DNA from: Haemophilus paraphrohaemolyticus
GTDB taxonomy: Bacteria > Pseudomonadota > Gammaproteobacteria > Enterobacterales > Pasteurellaceae
Direction of reading: 5' to 3'
Length of the DNA: 43,860 bases
Assembly: GCF_002015045.1 (NCBI RefSeq)
Contig: NZ_MUXX01000003.1
Span: 181,710 to 225,569, forward strand
The notes beneath the pieces were generated by a model. That model searched no databases and was not told where the DNA came from. It saw only the letters and a list, made by a program, of their open reading frames with translations. This document shows, one piece after another, positions 19,782 through 27,052 of the stretch. The translations under genes were made by a program, and so were the position numbers. Position 1 is the stretch's first letter; the number at the start of each line of letters is the position of its first letter.

Positions 19782-19853
19782 ATGGGAAAAGGTAAACATG
19801 AACTAAAAAAACTAAGAGCCGACGAGTTAAACAAAAATGGAAAAAGAAAATAA
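19782..19853 (+). CDS. Possible 23-residue basic peptide upstream of the embedded membrane gene
   Basis: ATG at 19782 with a near-perfect Shine-Dalgarno (AAGGAG, 19771-19776) five bases upstream. It encodes MGKGKHELKKLRADELNKNG plus KRK, with 9 Lys/Arg in 23 residues. It ends in TAA at 19853, overlapping the start of the next ORF (19837) by 17 bases in another frame. The next ORF has no clear ribosome site of its own, so this may be a small protein or a coupling leader that brings ribosomes to the membrane gene. No family recognised. The strong ribosome site is the main evidence that it is translated. Confidence 0.5.
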   Translation: MGKGKHELKKLRADELNKNGKRK

Positions 19854-21174
19854 TAAAAAAGTGCATTTCCAAACTTCAAGCAAGATTACAAAAACAGAGT
19901 CTCATGATTTAGAATCAAAAGGCCAAGTACTTCCTAAAGATGGAAACTATACAAAAGCATACAACATAACTTATATATCCACTACAGCTTTTATGCTTTT
20001 AGGAGCATTTTCTGGAGCTATTGTGCTGTACATTTATTTAAATAGCATAAACAGTACTTCTTTATTCTATAAAAGCATTTCAGGAACAAACTTAATTTCA
20101 TTCATAGCTGCATATTTAGTGTTAAACTCTTTTACCTTCTTTATTACTACATCACCAAGCTATTTAGTTTATAAAAATAAAATGAAAACAGGTGTTTGCG
20201 CCTATTCTTTACCGACATTGGTTTCATTTATATTTATATGTTGTTACTATGCGTTCTCCTTTATTAACAGAGAAAACTGGTATATAGAAAACACACCAAT
20301 TATCTTATGCATTATAACATTAATATTATTAATACTTTATTTTTTTCTTCTTAAAAGTAGCCCTCATGAAAGCAAAAAAGAAAACCTAACAACTACAATC
20401 ACAAAAACACACAAAATAATTACAATAAAAAAGAAATATTTTCAACGAATATACGCATATAAAAAGATAATTATTTATTTTATAGGAAATTTTTTTACTA
20501 AAAATTTTATAAACAACTTCGAAAGGACAACTTATTTTATTTTATCTGCTGGATATAGCATACTTTTTATTTTAGGTGTTACACATGGAGAACATGATTT
20601 TTTCTATATTATTTACTCGATTTTAATTCCTACATTGGTATGGATTAATAATACAATTATTTCAGATATTAATAAAAATACACATACTAAGAAATCACTT
20701 TTTCAATTTGTTTTTTTCTCATTTACTACATCAACTATTTTGATGCCTATTTTTATATATTCTATAGTACAACCAATAAAACTTACATTTTTACCTAATC
20801 TTGAAACAAAATACTCTGATAGAATTATGCAAATACTTGGCTACCAAGACAAAGATAATAAAATCTATTACATAGAAGAAAGCTTTATAAAAACAGTTCT
20901 TGAACCAAGACAACTACTTATAAAAGTAGAAAAATATAAAACTGAAAACGACGTTTCAAAAGACGATCTTTCAAGATACAATGAATATAGTGCACATTGT
21001 GGTAAAATTTATTGGAATACGGGAGATACTGTTGTATTCAAAAGAGAACATAGCAACAAATTCATACAAATTCCATCGAATAAAATCTTTGAATATCAAG
21101 GAAATAACCATATAAGCTGTGAATCAACCAAACAATATAGAAATTTAGACTATTTGGAATATAAAATAGAATGA
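19837..21174 (+). CDS. AT-rich polytopic membrane protein of unknown function, embedded in the ccm block
   Basis: I do not recognise this protein. Seen: a charged 45-residue N-terminus, about seven hydrophobic helices (roughly 46-68, 87-111, 122-143, 154-172, 232-249, 254-272, 288-311), Lys-rich loops between helices 2/3, 4/5 and 6/7, and a hydrophilic C-terminal domain of about 130 residues. By the positive-inside rule the N-terminus is cytoplasmic and the C-terminal domain periplasmic, with two Cys (388, 428). The gene is much more AT-rich than its neighbours, uses many ATA and AGA codons, and no uptake signal was spotted in it: signs of transfer. Yet it is neatly wired in: its start lies within the 23-codon ORF and its TGA overlaps the ccmH ATG (ATGA). 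It could be an accessory envelope protein or a captured cargo gene; a role in cytochrome maturation is only a guess. Confidence 0.8.
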   Translation: MEKENNKKVHFQTSSKITKTESHDLESKGQVLPKDGNYTKAYNITYISTTAFMLLGAFSGAIVLYIYLNSINSTSLFYKSISGTNLISFIAAYLVLNSFTFFITTSPSYLVYKNKMKTGVCAYSLPTLVSFIFICCYYAFSFINRENWYIENTPIILCIITLILLILYFFLLKSSPHESKKENLTTTITKTHKIITIKKKYFQRIYAYKKIIIYFIGNFFTKNFINNFERTTYFILSAGYSILFILGVTHGEHDFFYIIYSILIPTLVWINNTIISDINKNTHTKKSLFQFVFFSFTTSTILMPIFIYSIVQPIKLTFLPNLETKYSDRIMQILGYQDKDNKIYYIEESFIKTVLEPRQLLIKVEKYKTENDVSKDDLSRYNEYSAHCGKIYWNTGDTVVFKREHSNKFIQIPSNKIFEYQGNNHISCESTKQYRNLDYLEYKIE

Positions 21175-21635
21175 AAAAACAACTATTACTTTTACTCTTC
21201 GCAAGCAACATCGCCACCGCTGCCCCCATCGAATTCAACCAATTTGATAGCCCGCAGCAGGAGGCAGATTATCAGTCGCTTATCCAGACCTTGCGTTGCC
21301 CGCAATGTCAGAATAACAATATTGCGGATTCTAATGCAACTATCGCCACCGATATGCGGGCGAAAACATTAGAATTGCTCAAACGGGGCAAAAATAAGGA
21401 CGAGGTGGTGGAATATATGGTTGAACGCTATGGCAATTTTGTCACCTACGATCCACCTCTTACCCCTGCTACTATTTTCTTGTGGATATTGCCTGTGTTA
21501 CTCATTTTATCGGGTTTAGGCTTGATTTTGATACGTAAGAAAAAAGGCTCACAAGCGGTTGAAAAATCGCAAGATCTTGCAAAATCAGCACAAGATAAAG
21601 CACGTTTGGCAAAAATTCTTAATAATAAGGAATAA
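21171..21635 (+). CDS. ccmH: Cytochrome c-type biogenesis protein CcmH/NrfF (N-terminal type)
   Basis: Periplasmic thiol oxidoreductase component of cytochrome c haem ligation. Seen: a signal peptide (to about residue 18), the LRCPQCQNNNIADSNA signature (C43, C46), ERYGNFVTYDPP, one membrane helix at about 100-121, then a basic tail. 154 residues, i.e. the short form; in E. coli the equivalent is fused to a TPR domain that here is the separate ccmI. Its ATG overlaps the stop of the unknown gene by four bases, and ccmI follows three bases after its stop. A CACAAGCGGTT uptake signal lies in the tail coding region. NrfF is the alternative name if the block serves NrfA. Confidence 0.9.
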   Translation: MKKQLLLLLFASNIATAAPIEFNQFDSPQQEADYQSLIQTLRCPQCQNNNIADSNATIATDMRAKTLELLKRGKNKDEVVEYMVERYGNFVTYDPPLTPATIFLWILPVLLILSGLGLILIRKKKGSQAVEKSQDLAKSAQDKARLAKILNNKE

Positions 21636-21638
21636 TCT

Positions 21639-22553
21639 ATGACCTTTTGGCTCATTACTTTGGCAATCACGCTGGTGATTTGCTTCATCGGTTTTTACCC
21701 GCTTTTAAAAAGCAAACAGCAATTGAACGGTACGCAACGTTCCACGCTCAACAAGCACTTTTACTTCCAACGTTTAAAAGAAGTGGAGCAAGAGGCGAAC
21801 GAGGGTGTGATTGAAGATGCGGAGCAGACCAAACAAGAGTTGCAACAGAGCTTGTTAGACGATATTCCCGAAGAAGCCGAGCAACAAGCCAGCATACAAG
21901 CGGTCAAAAAAGGCTGGTTTGTTGCAATTCTTGTTGCGGTTGGAGCGATTAGCACGGCAGCTTATATCTCCGTCGGCTCGTGGCAAGCGGCAGATATGGT
22001 CAATATGACACATAAAAAGCTGGAATATTTTTACGATCGTATTAAAAACGAAGACACGAACCCGTTGTCTGAAGCTGAGCTAAACCAATTCGCAGTAGCA
22101 TTGCGTGCCGATTTACAAGAGCATCCAAACAATGCACAAGGCTGGTTTATGCTTGGACAAGTGGGGATGGCAAAAGATGATGGTCAGCTTGCCTATGAAA
22201 GCTACGGCAAAGCAACACAACTTGAGCCGAAAAATATGCAATATAAATCAAGCTATGCACAATTATTGATGCTCTCTCAAGATAAAGCAGATAAAGAGAA
22301 AGGCAAAGCCTTACTGTCTGAACTGTTGCGGGAAGATCACACCAACCTTGATGCGTTAAGTATGCTAGCATTTAGTGCTTTCGAAGAGGAAGATTACAAA
22401 ATGGCAGCGATGACGTGGGGAATGATGTTGAAGCTGATTCCTGAAGATAATCCGCGTCGTAAAACGGTAGAAAAAAGTATTGATATGGCAATGCAAATGC
22501 AAAAAATGCAAGAGCAAAAAGCGGCTGAAGCGGTGAAAGAAAATCAAAAGTAA
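21639..22553 (+). CDS. ccmI: Cytochrome c maturation TPR protein CcmI (CycH/NrfG-like)
   Basis: Apocytochrome chaperone that delivers the C-terminus of c-type apocytochromes to the ligation complex. Seen: a first membrane helix at residues 3-23, a cytoplasmic coiled, acid-rich loop (QRLKEVEQEANEG, QTKQELQQSLLDD), a second helix at about 92-112, then TPR repeats (AQGWFMLGQVGMAKDDGQLAYESYGKA..., NLDALSMLAFSAFEEEDYKMAA...). 304 residues fits CcmI better than the shorter NrfG. Three bases separate it from ccmH, so co-transcription and coupling are likely. It is the last gene of the block. Confidence 0.88.
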   Translation: MTFWLITLAITLVICFIGFYPLLKSKQQLNGTQRSTLNKHFYFQRLKEVEQEANEGVIEDAEQTKQELQQSLLDDIPEEAEQQASIQAVKKGWFVAILVAVGAISTAAYISVGSWQAADMVNMTHKKLEYFYDRIKNEDTNPLSEAELNQFAVALRADLQEHPNNAQGWFMLGQVGMAKDDGQLAYESYGKATQLEPKNMQYKSSYAQLLMLSQDKADKEKGKALLSELLREDHTNLDALSMLAFSAFEEEDYKMAAMTWGMMLKLIPEDNPRRKTVEKSIDMAMQMQKMQEQKAAEAVKENQK

Positions 22554-22587
22554 GATAACCAAATAAACCAATTTCTTCGGAAACAAG

Positions 22588-22751
22588 ACTGCCAAATCTC
22601 CCCTCCCCCTCTTTACTAAAGAGGGGGTTATTCCTTAGTAAATTATGCTCAACAGTTTTAAACATACTAATGTTGAAGTAGAACACTAAAAGCCAATTTT
22701 AGTATGATTTAACCCCTCTTTAGTAAAGAGGGGGAGGGGAGATTTGGCAGT
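22588..22751. mobile_element. MITE-like element with about 42-bp terminal inverted repeats
   Basis: A 43-nt left arm (22588-22630, beginning ACTGCCAAATCTCCCCTCCC) and a near-exact complementary 42-nt right arm (22710-22751, ending GAGGGGAGATTTGGCAGT) flank a 79-bp AT-rich core with no ORF. Each arm contains its own small palindrome (CTCTTTACTAAAGAG or the reverse). No clear target duplication is visible. It sits between ccmI and mog and could also end ccm transcription. Non-autonomous mobile element is the best reading; a recombined pair of repeats is the alternative. Confidence 0.7.
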
Positions 22752-22791
22752 AGTCATTTACGGAGAAATTAGTACAAAAAGAGAATATAAA

Positions 22792-23376
22792 ATGCTAAAC
22801 AAACACAAACTCAAAGTCGGATTAGTTTCCGTTTCCGACCGTGCCTCACAGGGCGTTTATGAAGACCAAGGCATTCCCTCACTCCAAGCGTGGTTGGAAA
22901 AAACCTTAATTGATGAATTTGATATCGAAATCCGTTTAATTCCTGATGAGCAACCGCTTATCGAGCAAACCTTAGTGGATTTGGTAGATAACCAATACTG
23001 CCATTTAGTACTGACTACTGGCGGCACAGGTCCTGCGAAACGTGATGTAACCCCTGATGCTACGCTTGCCGTCGCAGATCGTGAAATGCCAGGCTTTGGT
23101 GAACAAATGCGTCAAGTCAGCCTACAATTTGTACCGACCGCGATTCTCTCTCGCCAAGTGGGTGTCATTCGAGGTGAGAGCTTAATTCTTAACTTACCAG
23201 GGCAGCCGAAAGCAATCCAAGAAACGTTGGAAGGCGTAAAAGACGAAAACGGCAAAACAATGGTAAAAGGCATTTTCTCCGCCGTGCCTTATTGCTTGCA
23301 ATTACTCAGCGAGATTTATATCGACACCCACGCAAGCGTGTGCGAAAGTTTCCGCCCGAAATCAGCGAGAAGATAA
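22792..23376 (+). CDS. mog: Molybdopterin adenylyltransferase Mog
   Basis: Adenylylates molybdopterin before molybdate insertion in molybdenum cofactor synthesis. Seen: KVGLVSVSDRASQGVYEDQGIPSL, the LTTGGTGPAKRDVTPDAT nucleotide/pterin-binding block, MPGFGEQMRQVSL, LNLPGQPKAI and the C-terminal PYCLQLL. 194 residues from the ATG at 22792, against 195 in E. coli. An ORF extension to 22744 is rejected because it begins inside the MITE-like repeat. Ten bases separate it from the DsbA-like gene. Useful for molybdoenzymes such as DMSO, TMAO or nitrate reductases. Confidence 0.94.
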   Translation: MLNKHKLKVGLVSVSDRASQGVYEDQGIPSLQAWLEKTLIDEFDIEIRLIPDEQPLIEQTLVDLVDNQYCHLVLTTGGTGPAKRDVTPDATLAVADREMPGFGEQMRQVSLQFVPTAILSRQVGVIRGESLILNLPGQPKAIQETLEGVKDENGKTMVKGIFSAVPYCLQLLSEIYIDTHASVCESFRPKSARR

Positions 23377-23385
23377 ATCCGCCAA

Positions 23386-24111
23386 ATGAGTAAAACCACG
23401 ATGAAATTACGACATTATTTAACCGCTTTGCTGGGTTTGATGATTGCGCTTCCAAACGTTGCAAGCGAACCTGAAAAGAAAACTACAAGTGAAACTTCGC
23501 AAAAAACCGAAGAAAAACGACCGCTTTTCAAAGATGGTAAGGATTTCTTTTCCTATATCAAACCGATTAAAGTCGATGTGCCAAAGGACAAAATTTTAAT
23601 CCAATATTTCTATCAATATGGCTGTAAAAACTGCCTGATTGGGTTGGATTCCCTTAATCTCTATGTAAAAAATCACGCAGATAAATTGGTGTTGCAAACC
23701 TCACCGAGCTTTGCCAAAGAGGATAATTTCACCAGTGCGATGAATGCAACTTTTAAGGAATACGGCAAGGCAGATTTAAGCCCACTCTATCTGTTCGACA
23801 GCCTTGATCGCAAAGAAGAGAAAAGTTTGCTAAAAAGCAATGATGAGATCCGAGCGTGGCTTAAGCGTAACGGAATTGATGATAAGAGATTCCATCAGCT
23901 TTTCCACTCTGAACTAGTGAAAAAACAGATTGAAACCGATGTGAATTTGTTTAAGCAATACGGTTCGCCGAAGTATGTGCCGATGGCAGTGTTAAACGGA
24001 AAATATATTTTGTTGCAAAACACGCTTTACAACGATGATTACACCTTCGGGGTGCTAGATTTTTTAGTTGAGAAACTACAACAAGAACAAGGAGATAACG
24101 ATGGCAAATAA
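23386..24111 (+). CDS. DsbA-family periplasmic thiol:disulfide oxidoreductase
   Basis: Exported thioredoxin-fold protein. Seen: a signal peptide (residues 1-27, ending PNVAS), a Lys/Glu/Thr-rich linker, [16 protein letters not shown] with a CKNC active site (C80, C83), a helical insertion, and a cis-Pro motif [13 protein letters not shown]. This layout matches DsbA-type proteins, but CKNC differs from the CPHC of classical DsbA, so redox properties may differ and it is probably a second, specialised family member. A start at the next ATG (23401) is also possible. It lies between mog and mtnN and overlaps the mtnN start by 11 bases, so it shares their transcript. Substrate unknown. Confidence 0.82.
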   Translation: MSKTTMKLRHYLTALLGLMIALPNVASEPEKKTTSETSQKTEEKRPLFKDGKDFFSYIKPIKVDVPKDKILIQYFYQYGCKNCLIGLDSLNLYVKNHADKLVLQTSPSFAKEDNFTSAMNATFKEYGKADLSPLYLFDSLDRKEEKSLLKSNDEIRAWLKRNGIDDKRFHQLFHSELVKKQIETDVNLFKQYGSPKYVPMAVLNGKYILLQNTLYNDDYTFGVLDFLVEKLQQEQGDNDGK

Positions 24112-24799
24112 AATTGCAATTATTGGTGCGATGCCACAAGAAGTAGAAATTTTATGCGGTTTAATGCTTGAACCGAAAACAACAGAAATAGCCAACTGCA
24201 AAATTTTTGAAGGTAAAATTAACAACCGCCCTGTTGCAGTATTGCAATCAGGCATTGGTAAAGTAGCCGCTGCAATGGGCACAACAATACTCATTCAGCA
24301 ATTCAAACCCGATATGATTATTAACACGGGATCTGCTGGCGGGTTAGATCCAAACTTAAACGTCGGCGATGTGATTATTTCAACGGATGTACGTCACCAC
24401 GATGTGGATGTTACAGCTTTCGGCTATGAGAAAGGACAACTTCCCGCCAATCCAGCGGCATTTTTACCAAATGAACAATTAGTAGAAGTAGCGAAAAAAC
24501 AGGCGGAAAAATTAGGCTTAAATGCTGTTTCTGGCTTAATTTGTAGCGGTGATGCCTTTATCAACGGGGCAGATAAAATCGCTCAAATTCGTGCAGACTT
24601 CCCACAAGTCGCAGCCGTTGAAATGGAAGCTGCTGCGATTGCTCAAGTTTGCCACGCAATGCAAATTCCATTTGTAGTGGTGCGTGCGATTTCAGACGTT
24701 GCCGATAAAGAATCGCATCTCTCTTTCGATGAATTTTTACCGCTTGCCGCAGAGAAATCATCAGAGATGGTTTTGGCGATGTTGAATAATTTGGGTTAA
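24101..24799 (+). CDS. mtnN: 5'-methylthioadenosine/S-adenosylhomocysteine nucleosidase
   Basis: Cleaves adenine from MTA, SAH and 5'-deoxyadenosine; recycles methionine and feeds LuxS and AI-2 synthesis. Seen: [13 protein letters not shown] (E14 as general acid/base), [41 protein letters not shown] (substrate-binding Glu) and [17 protein letters not shown] (catalytic Asp). 232 residues, the E. coli length. The start at 24101 is set by AAGGAGAT (24089-24096); it overlaps the end of the DsbA-like gene by 11 bases. Confidence 0.96.
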   Translation: MANKIAIIGAMPQEVEILCGLMLEPKTTEIANCKIFEGKINNRPVAVLQSGIGKVAAAMGTTILIQQFKPDMIINTGSAGGLDPNLNVGDVIISTDVRHHDVDVTAFGYEKGQLPANPAAFLPNEQLVEVAKKQAEKLGLNAVSGLICSGDAFINGADKIAQIRADFPQVAAVEMEAAAIAQVCHAMQIPFVVVRAISDVADKESHLSFDEFLPLAAEKSSEMVLAMLNNLG

Positions 24800-24812
24800 C
24801 GTAACATCTATA

Positions 24813-24833
24813 GCCCTATTTTACATTTAGGGC
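24813..24833 (+). terminator. Weak hairpin after mtnN
   Basis: GCCCTA and TAGGGC pair around a 9-base AT loop between mtnN and murJ. There is no T run, so it is more likely an attenuating or stabilising hairpin than a strong terminator. Confidence 0.35.
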
Positions 24834-24866
24834 GTATTCCCTTGGAGTCCAGAAAAAATAGAGGCT

Positions 24867-26435
24867 ATGAGCAAAAAACTTCTAAAATCAGGCATATTAG
24901 TTAGTGGGCTAACCCTCGTTTCCCGCGTGTTGGGCTTAATTCGCGATATGATCGTGGCAAGTGTACTCGGCGCGGGGGCGATGTCAGATGTCTTTCTTTT
25001 CGCCAATCGTATTCCCAATTTTCTGCGTCGTTTATTCGCTGAAGGGGCTTTTTCTAAGGCATTTGTGCCCGTTTTAGCGGAATATAATTCTGATAACGAC
25101 TTAAACAAAACCCGCGAATTTGTGGCGAAAGTGTCGGGGTCGTTGGGGTTGGTAGTGTCGGCTGTGACATTATTAGCAATGATCGGCTCGCCTATTGTAG
25201 CAGCACTTTTCGGTACAGGCTGGTTTATAGATTGGCTTAATGGTGGGGCTGATGCGGAAAAATTTACACAGGCTTCACTATTGTTGAAAATCACCTTTCC
25301 TTACCTCTGGTTTATCACTTTTGTTGCCCTTTCTGGGGCAGTGCTTAACACGCTTGGCAAATTCGGTGTGATGGCATTTTCGCCTGTGTTGCTTAATGTG
25401 GCGATTATTGCGATGGCAATCTTCGGTGCAGATTATTTTGAGCGACCAGACATTGCCCTTGCGTGGGGGATTTTCTTAGGTGGATTACTGCAATTCCTGT
25501 TCCAAATTCCATTTATGAAGCAAGCGGGTTTGTTAGTAAAACCGAAATGGGCATGGAATGATGAAGGCGTAAAAAAAGTGCGTACACTGATGTTACCTGC
25601 GTTATTCGGCGTATCAGTGACTCAAATCAACTTATTATTAAACCAAGTGATTGCCAGCTTTTTGGTTACAGGCTCAATCACGTGGCTTTATTATTCCGAC
25701 CGTTTGATCGAATTCCCACTCGGTATTTTCGGTATTGCGATTTCGACTGTAGTACTTCCAACCCTGTCTAAAATTGCCAAGCAGAAAGAGCTAAATGAAA
25801 CTGAGCGTAAAACCCAATTCCAAACTACAATGGACTGGGGCGTGCGCATGGTATTACTGCTTGGGATTCCTGCCATGATCGGCATTGCTACCCTTGCTCA
25901 GCCAATGATTATGACGCTCTTTATGCGCGGTAAATTTGGGCTTTCAGATGTAATTGCCTCTAGCCATTCGCTCTGGATTATGTGTTTAGGACTAAATAGC
26001 TATATGCTCATTAGTATTTTAGCGAACGGTTTTTATGCTAACCAGAACACCAAAACCCCCGTAAAAATTGGCTTAATTGCGACCGCTTGTAATATGTGTT
26101 TTGGCTTGCTTGCGATTCCATTTGGCTACTTAGGTTTAGCAATGGCGTCAGTGTTATCCGCTGCGGTAAATGCCTCTTTGCTTTATCGCCAGCTGTCGAA
26201 ACAGGGCATTTATCACATCTCTCGCAAAACGATTTTCTTTATCTTAAAAATAGTGATTGCAGCCCTAGTAATGGGCGAGCTAGTCCATTATTTCTCACCA
26301 CACTTAAAAGCGTGGTTTGAAATGAGTACGCTGGTGAAAGTCTATTGGCTTGGTTGGTTGATTGTGCTTGCTGCAATCAGTTATTTTGCGATGCTCTTTA
26401 TTTTAGGTATTCGTAAGCAAGATTTTAGAAGTTAA
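24867..26435 (+). CDS. murJ: Lipid II flippase MurJ
   Basis: Inner-membrane MOP-superfamily protein that moves lipid II to the periplasmic face for peptidoglycan synthesis. Seen: the family opening SGILVSGLTLVSRVLGLIRDMIVASVLG, the ANRIPNFLRRLFAEGAFSKAFVPV block with essential Arg residues, ITWLYYSDRLIEFPLGIFGIA, and about 14 hydrophobic helices. 522 residues against 511 in E. coli. It begins 67 bases after mtnN with a modest AGAGG ribosome site, and lies upstream of rpsT, an arrangement found in related genomes. Confidence 0.96.
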   Translation: MSKKLLKSGILVSGLTLVSRVLGLIRDMIVASVLGAGAMSDVFLFANRIPNFLRRLFAEGAFSKAFVPVLAEYNSDNDLNKTREFVAKVSGSLGLVVSAVTLLAMIGSPIVAALFGTGWFIDWLNGGADAEKFTQASLLLKITFPYLWFITFVALSGAVLNTLGKFGVMAFSPVLLNVAIIAMAIFGADYFERPDIALAWGIFLGGLLQFLFQIPFMKQAGLLVKPKWAWNDEGVKKVRTLMLPALFGVSVTQINLLLNQVIASFLVTGSITWLYYSDRLIEFPLGIFGIAISTVVLPTLSKIAKQKELNETERKTQFQTTMDWGVRMVLLLGIPAMIGIATLAQPMIMTLFMRGKFGLSDVIASSHSLWIMCLGLNSYMLISILANGFYANQNTKTPVKIGLIATACNMCFGLLAIPFGYLGLAMASVLSAAVNASLLYRQLSKQGIYHISRKTIFFILKIVIAALVMGELVHYFSPHLKAWFEMSTLVKVYWLGWLIVLAAISYFAMLFILGIRKQDFRS

Positions 26436-26489
26436 ATTGCAAAATTGATCAGAAAATTATCCTTTTTTATAGGAAAATCGGCAAAAAGC

Positions 26490-26498
26490 TGATAAAAT
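26490..26498 (+). promoter_or_regulatory. Probable extended -10 promoter of rpsT
   Basis: TGATAAAAT is a good extended -10 (TGn plus TAAAAT). No clear -35 is visible. A later hairpin, GCATAAAC/TTTATGC (about 26587-26604), lies in the would-be leader. Confidence 0.45.
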
Positions 26499-26639
26499 CT
26501 CGCTCTATCGTTTTCTTAAACAGAAAAACGGTGTTATTTTCAAGCACGTGTCTCGTTGAAAATGAATTAAAAACTATCGATAGCAGCATAAACCCGTTTA
26601 TGCTTATTTATTTAACACAGATATCTTAGGAGTTTGACC

Positions 26640-26903
26640 TTGGCTAATATCAAGTCAGCAAAAAAACGTGCGGTTCAATCTGAAAAACGCCGCCAACACA
26701 ACGCAAGCCAACGCTCAATGATGCGTACATTCATCAAAAAAGTATACGCAGCAGTAGCAGCAGGTGATAAAGCAGCCGCTCAAGCAGCTTTCGTTGAAAT
26801 GCAAAAAGTAGTGGATCGTATGGCATCTAAAGGCTTAATCCACGCGAACAAAGCAGCAAACCACAAAGCGAAATTATCTGCACGTATCAAAGCGTTAGCA
26901 TAA
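26640..26903 (+). CDS. rpsT: Small ribosomal subunit protein bS20, TTG start
   Basis: Primary 16S rRNA-binding protein of the 30S body. From the TTG at 26640 it is 87 residues, [20 protein letters not shown]..., identical in length to E. coli S20. E. coli rpsT also uses UUG, in a context GGAGTTGGACCTTGGCTAAT very like the sequence here, and that weak start is part of S20 autoregulation; the same control is likely but inferred. A TTG two codons earlier lies within the ribosome-site spacing and is rejected. Basic and Ala/Lys-rich as expected. Confidence 0.96.
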   Translation: MANIKSAKKRAVQSEKRRQHNASQRSMMRTFIKKVYAAVAAGDKAAAQAAFVEMQKVVDRMASKGLIHANKAANHKAKLSARIKALA

Positions 26904-26921
26904 TTTGCAAAATAAAAAAGA

Positions 26922-26948
26922 AAACCGACCGTTTGGTCGGTTTTTTTG
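26922..26948 (+). terminator. Rho-independent terminator of rpsT
   Basis: AAACCGACC, loop GTTT, GGTCGGTTT, then a run of seven T, 19 bases after the rpsT stop. Confidence 0.93.
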
Positions 26949-27052
26949 TATGCTTTTTTGCATATAAAATCACATTTCTTTATTCTTTCCGTGTATTTTG
27001 CACAAAAAATCGCTATTATAAGAACAACTATTCTCAAAAGAAGGAACGCCCT

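Noticed and set aside
19782..21174. Programmed frameshift fusing the 23-codon ORF to the membrane protein
   Set aside because: The frame relation needs +1 or -2; no recognised slippery site for that is seen, and the membrane ORF has its own ATG.
22744..22791. In-frame extension of mog into the upstream repeat
   Set aside because: It begins with TTG inside the MITE arm; the ATG at 22792 gives the normal family length.
26933..27052. Forty-residue N-terminal extension of roxA
   Set aside because: It starts inside the rpsT terminator; the ATG at 27053 has a good ribosome site.
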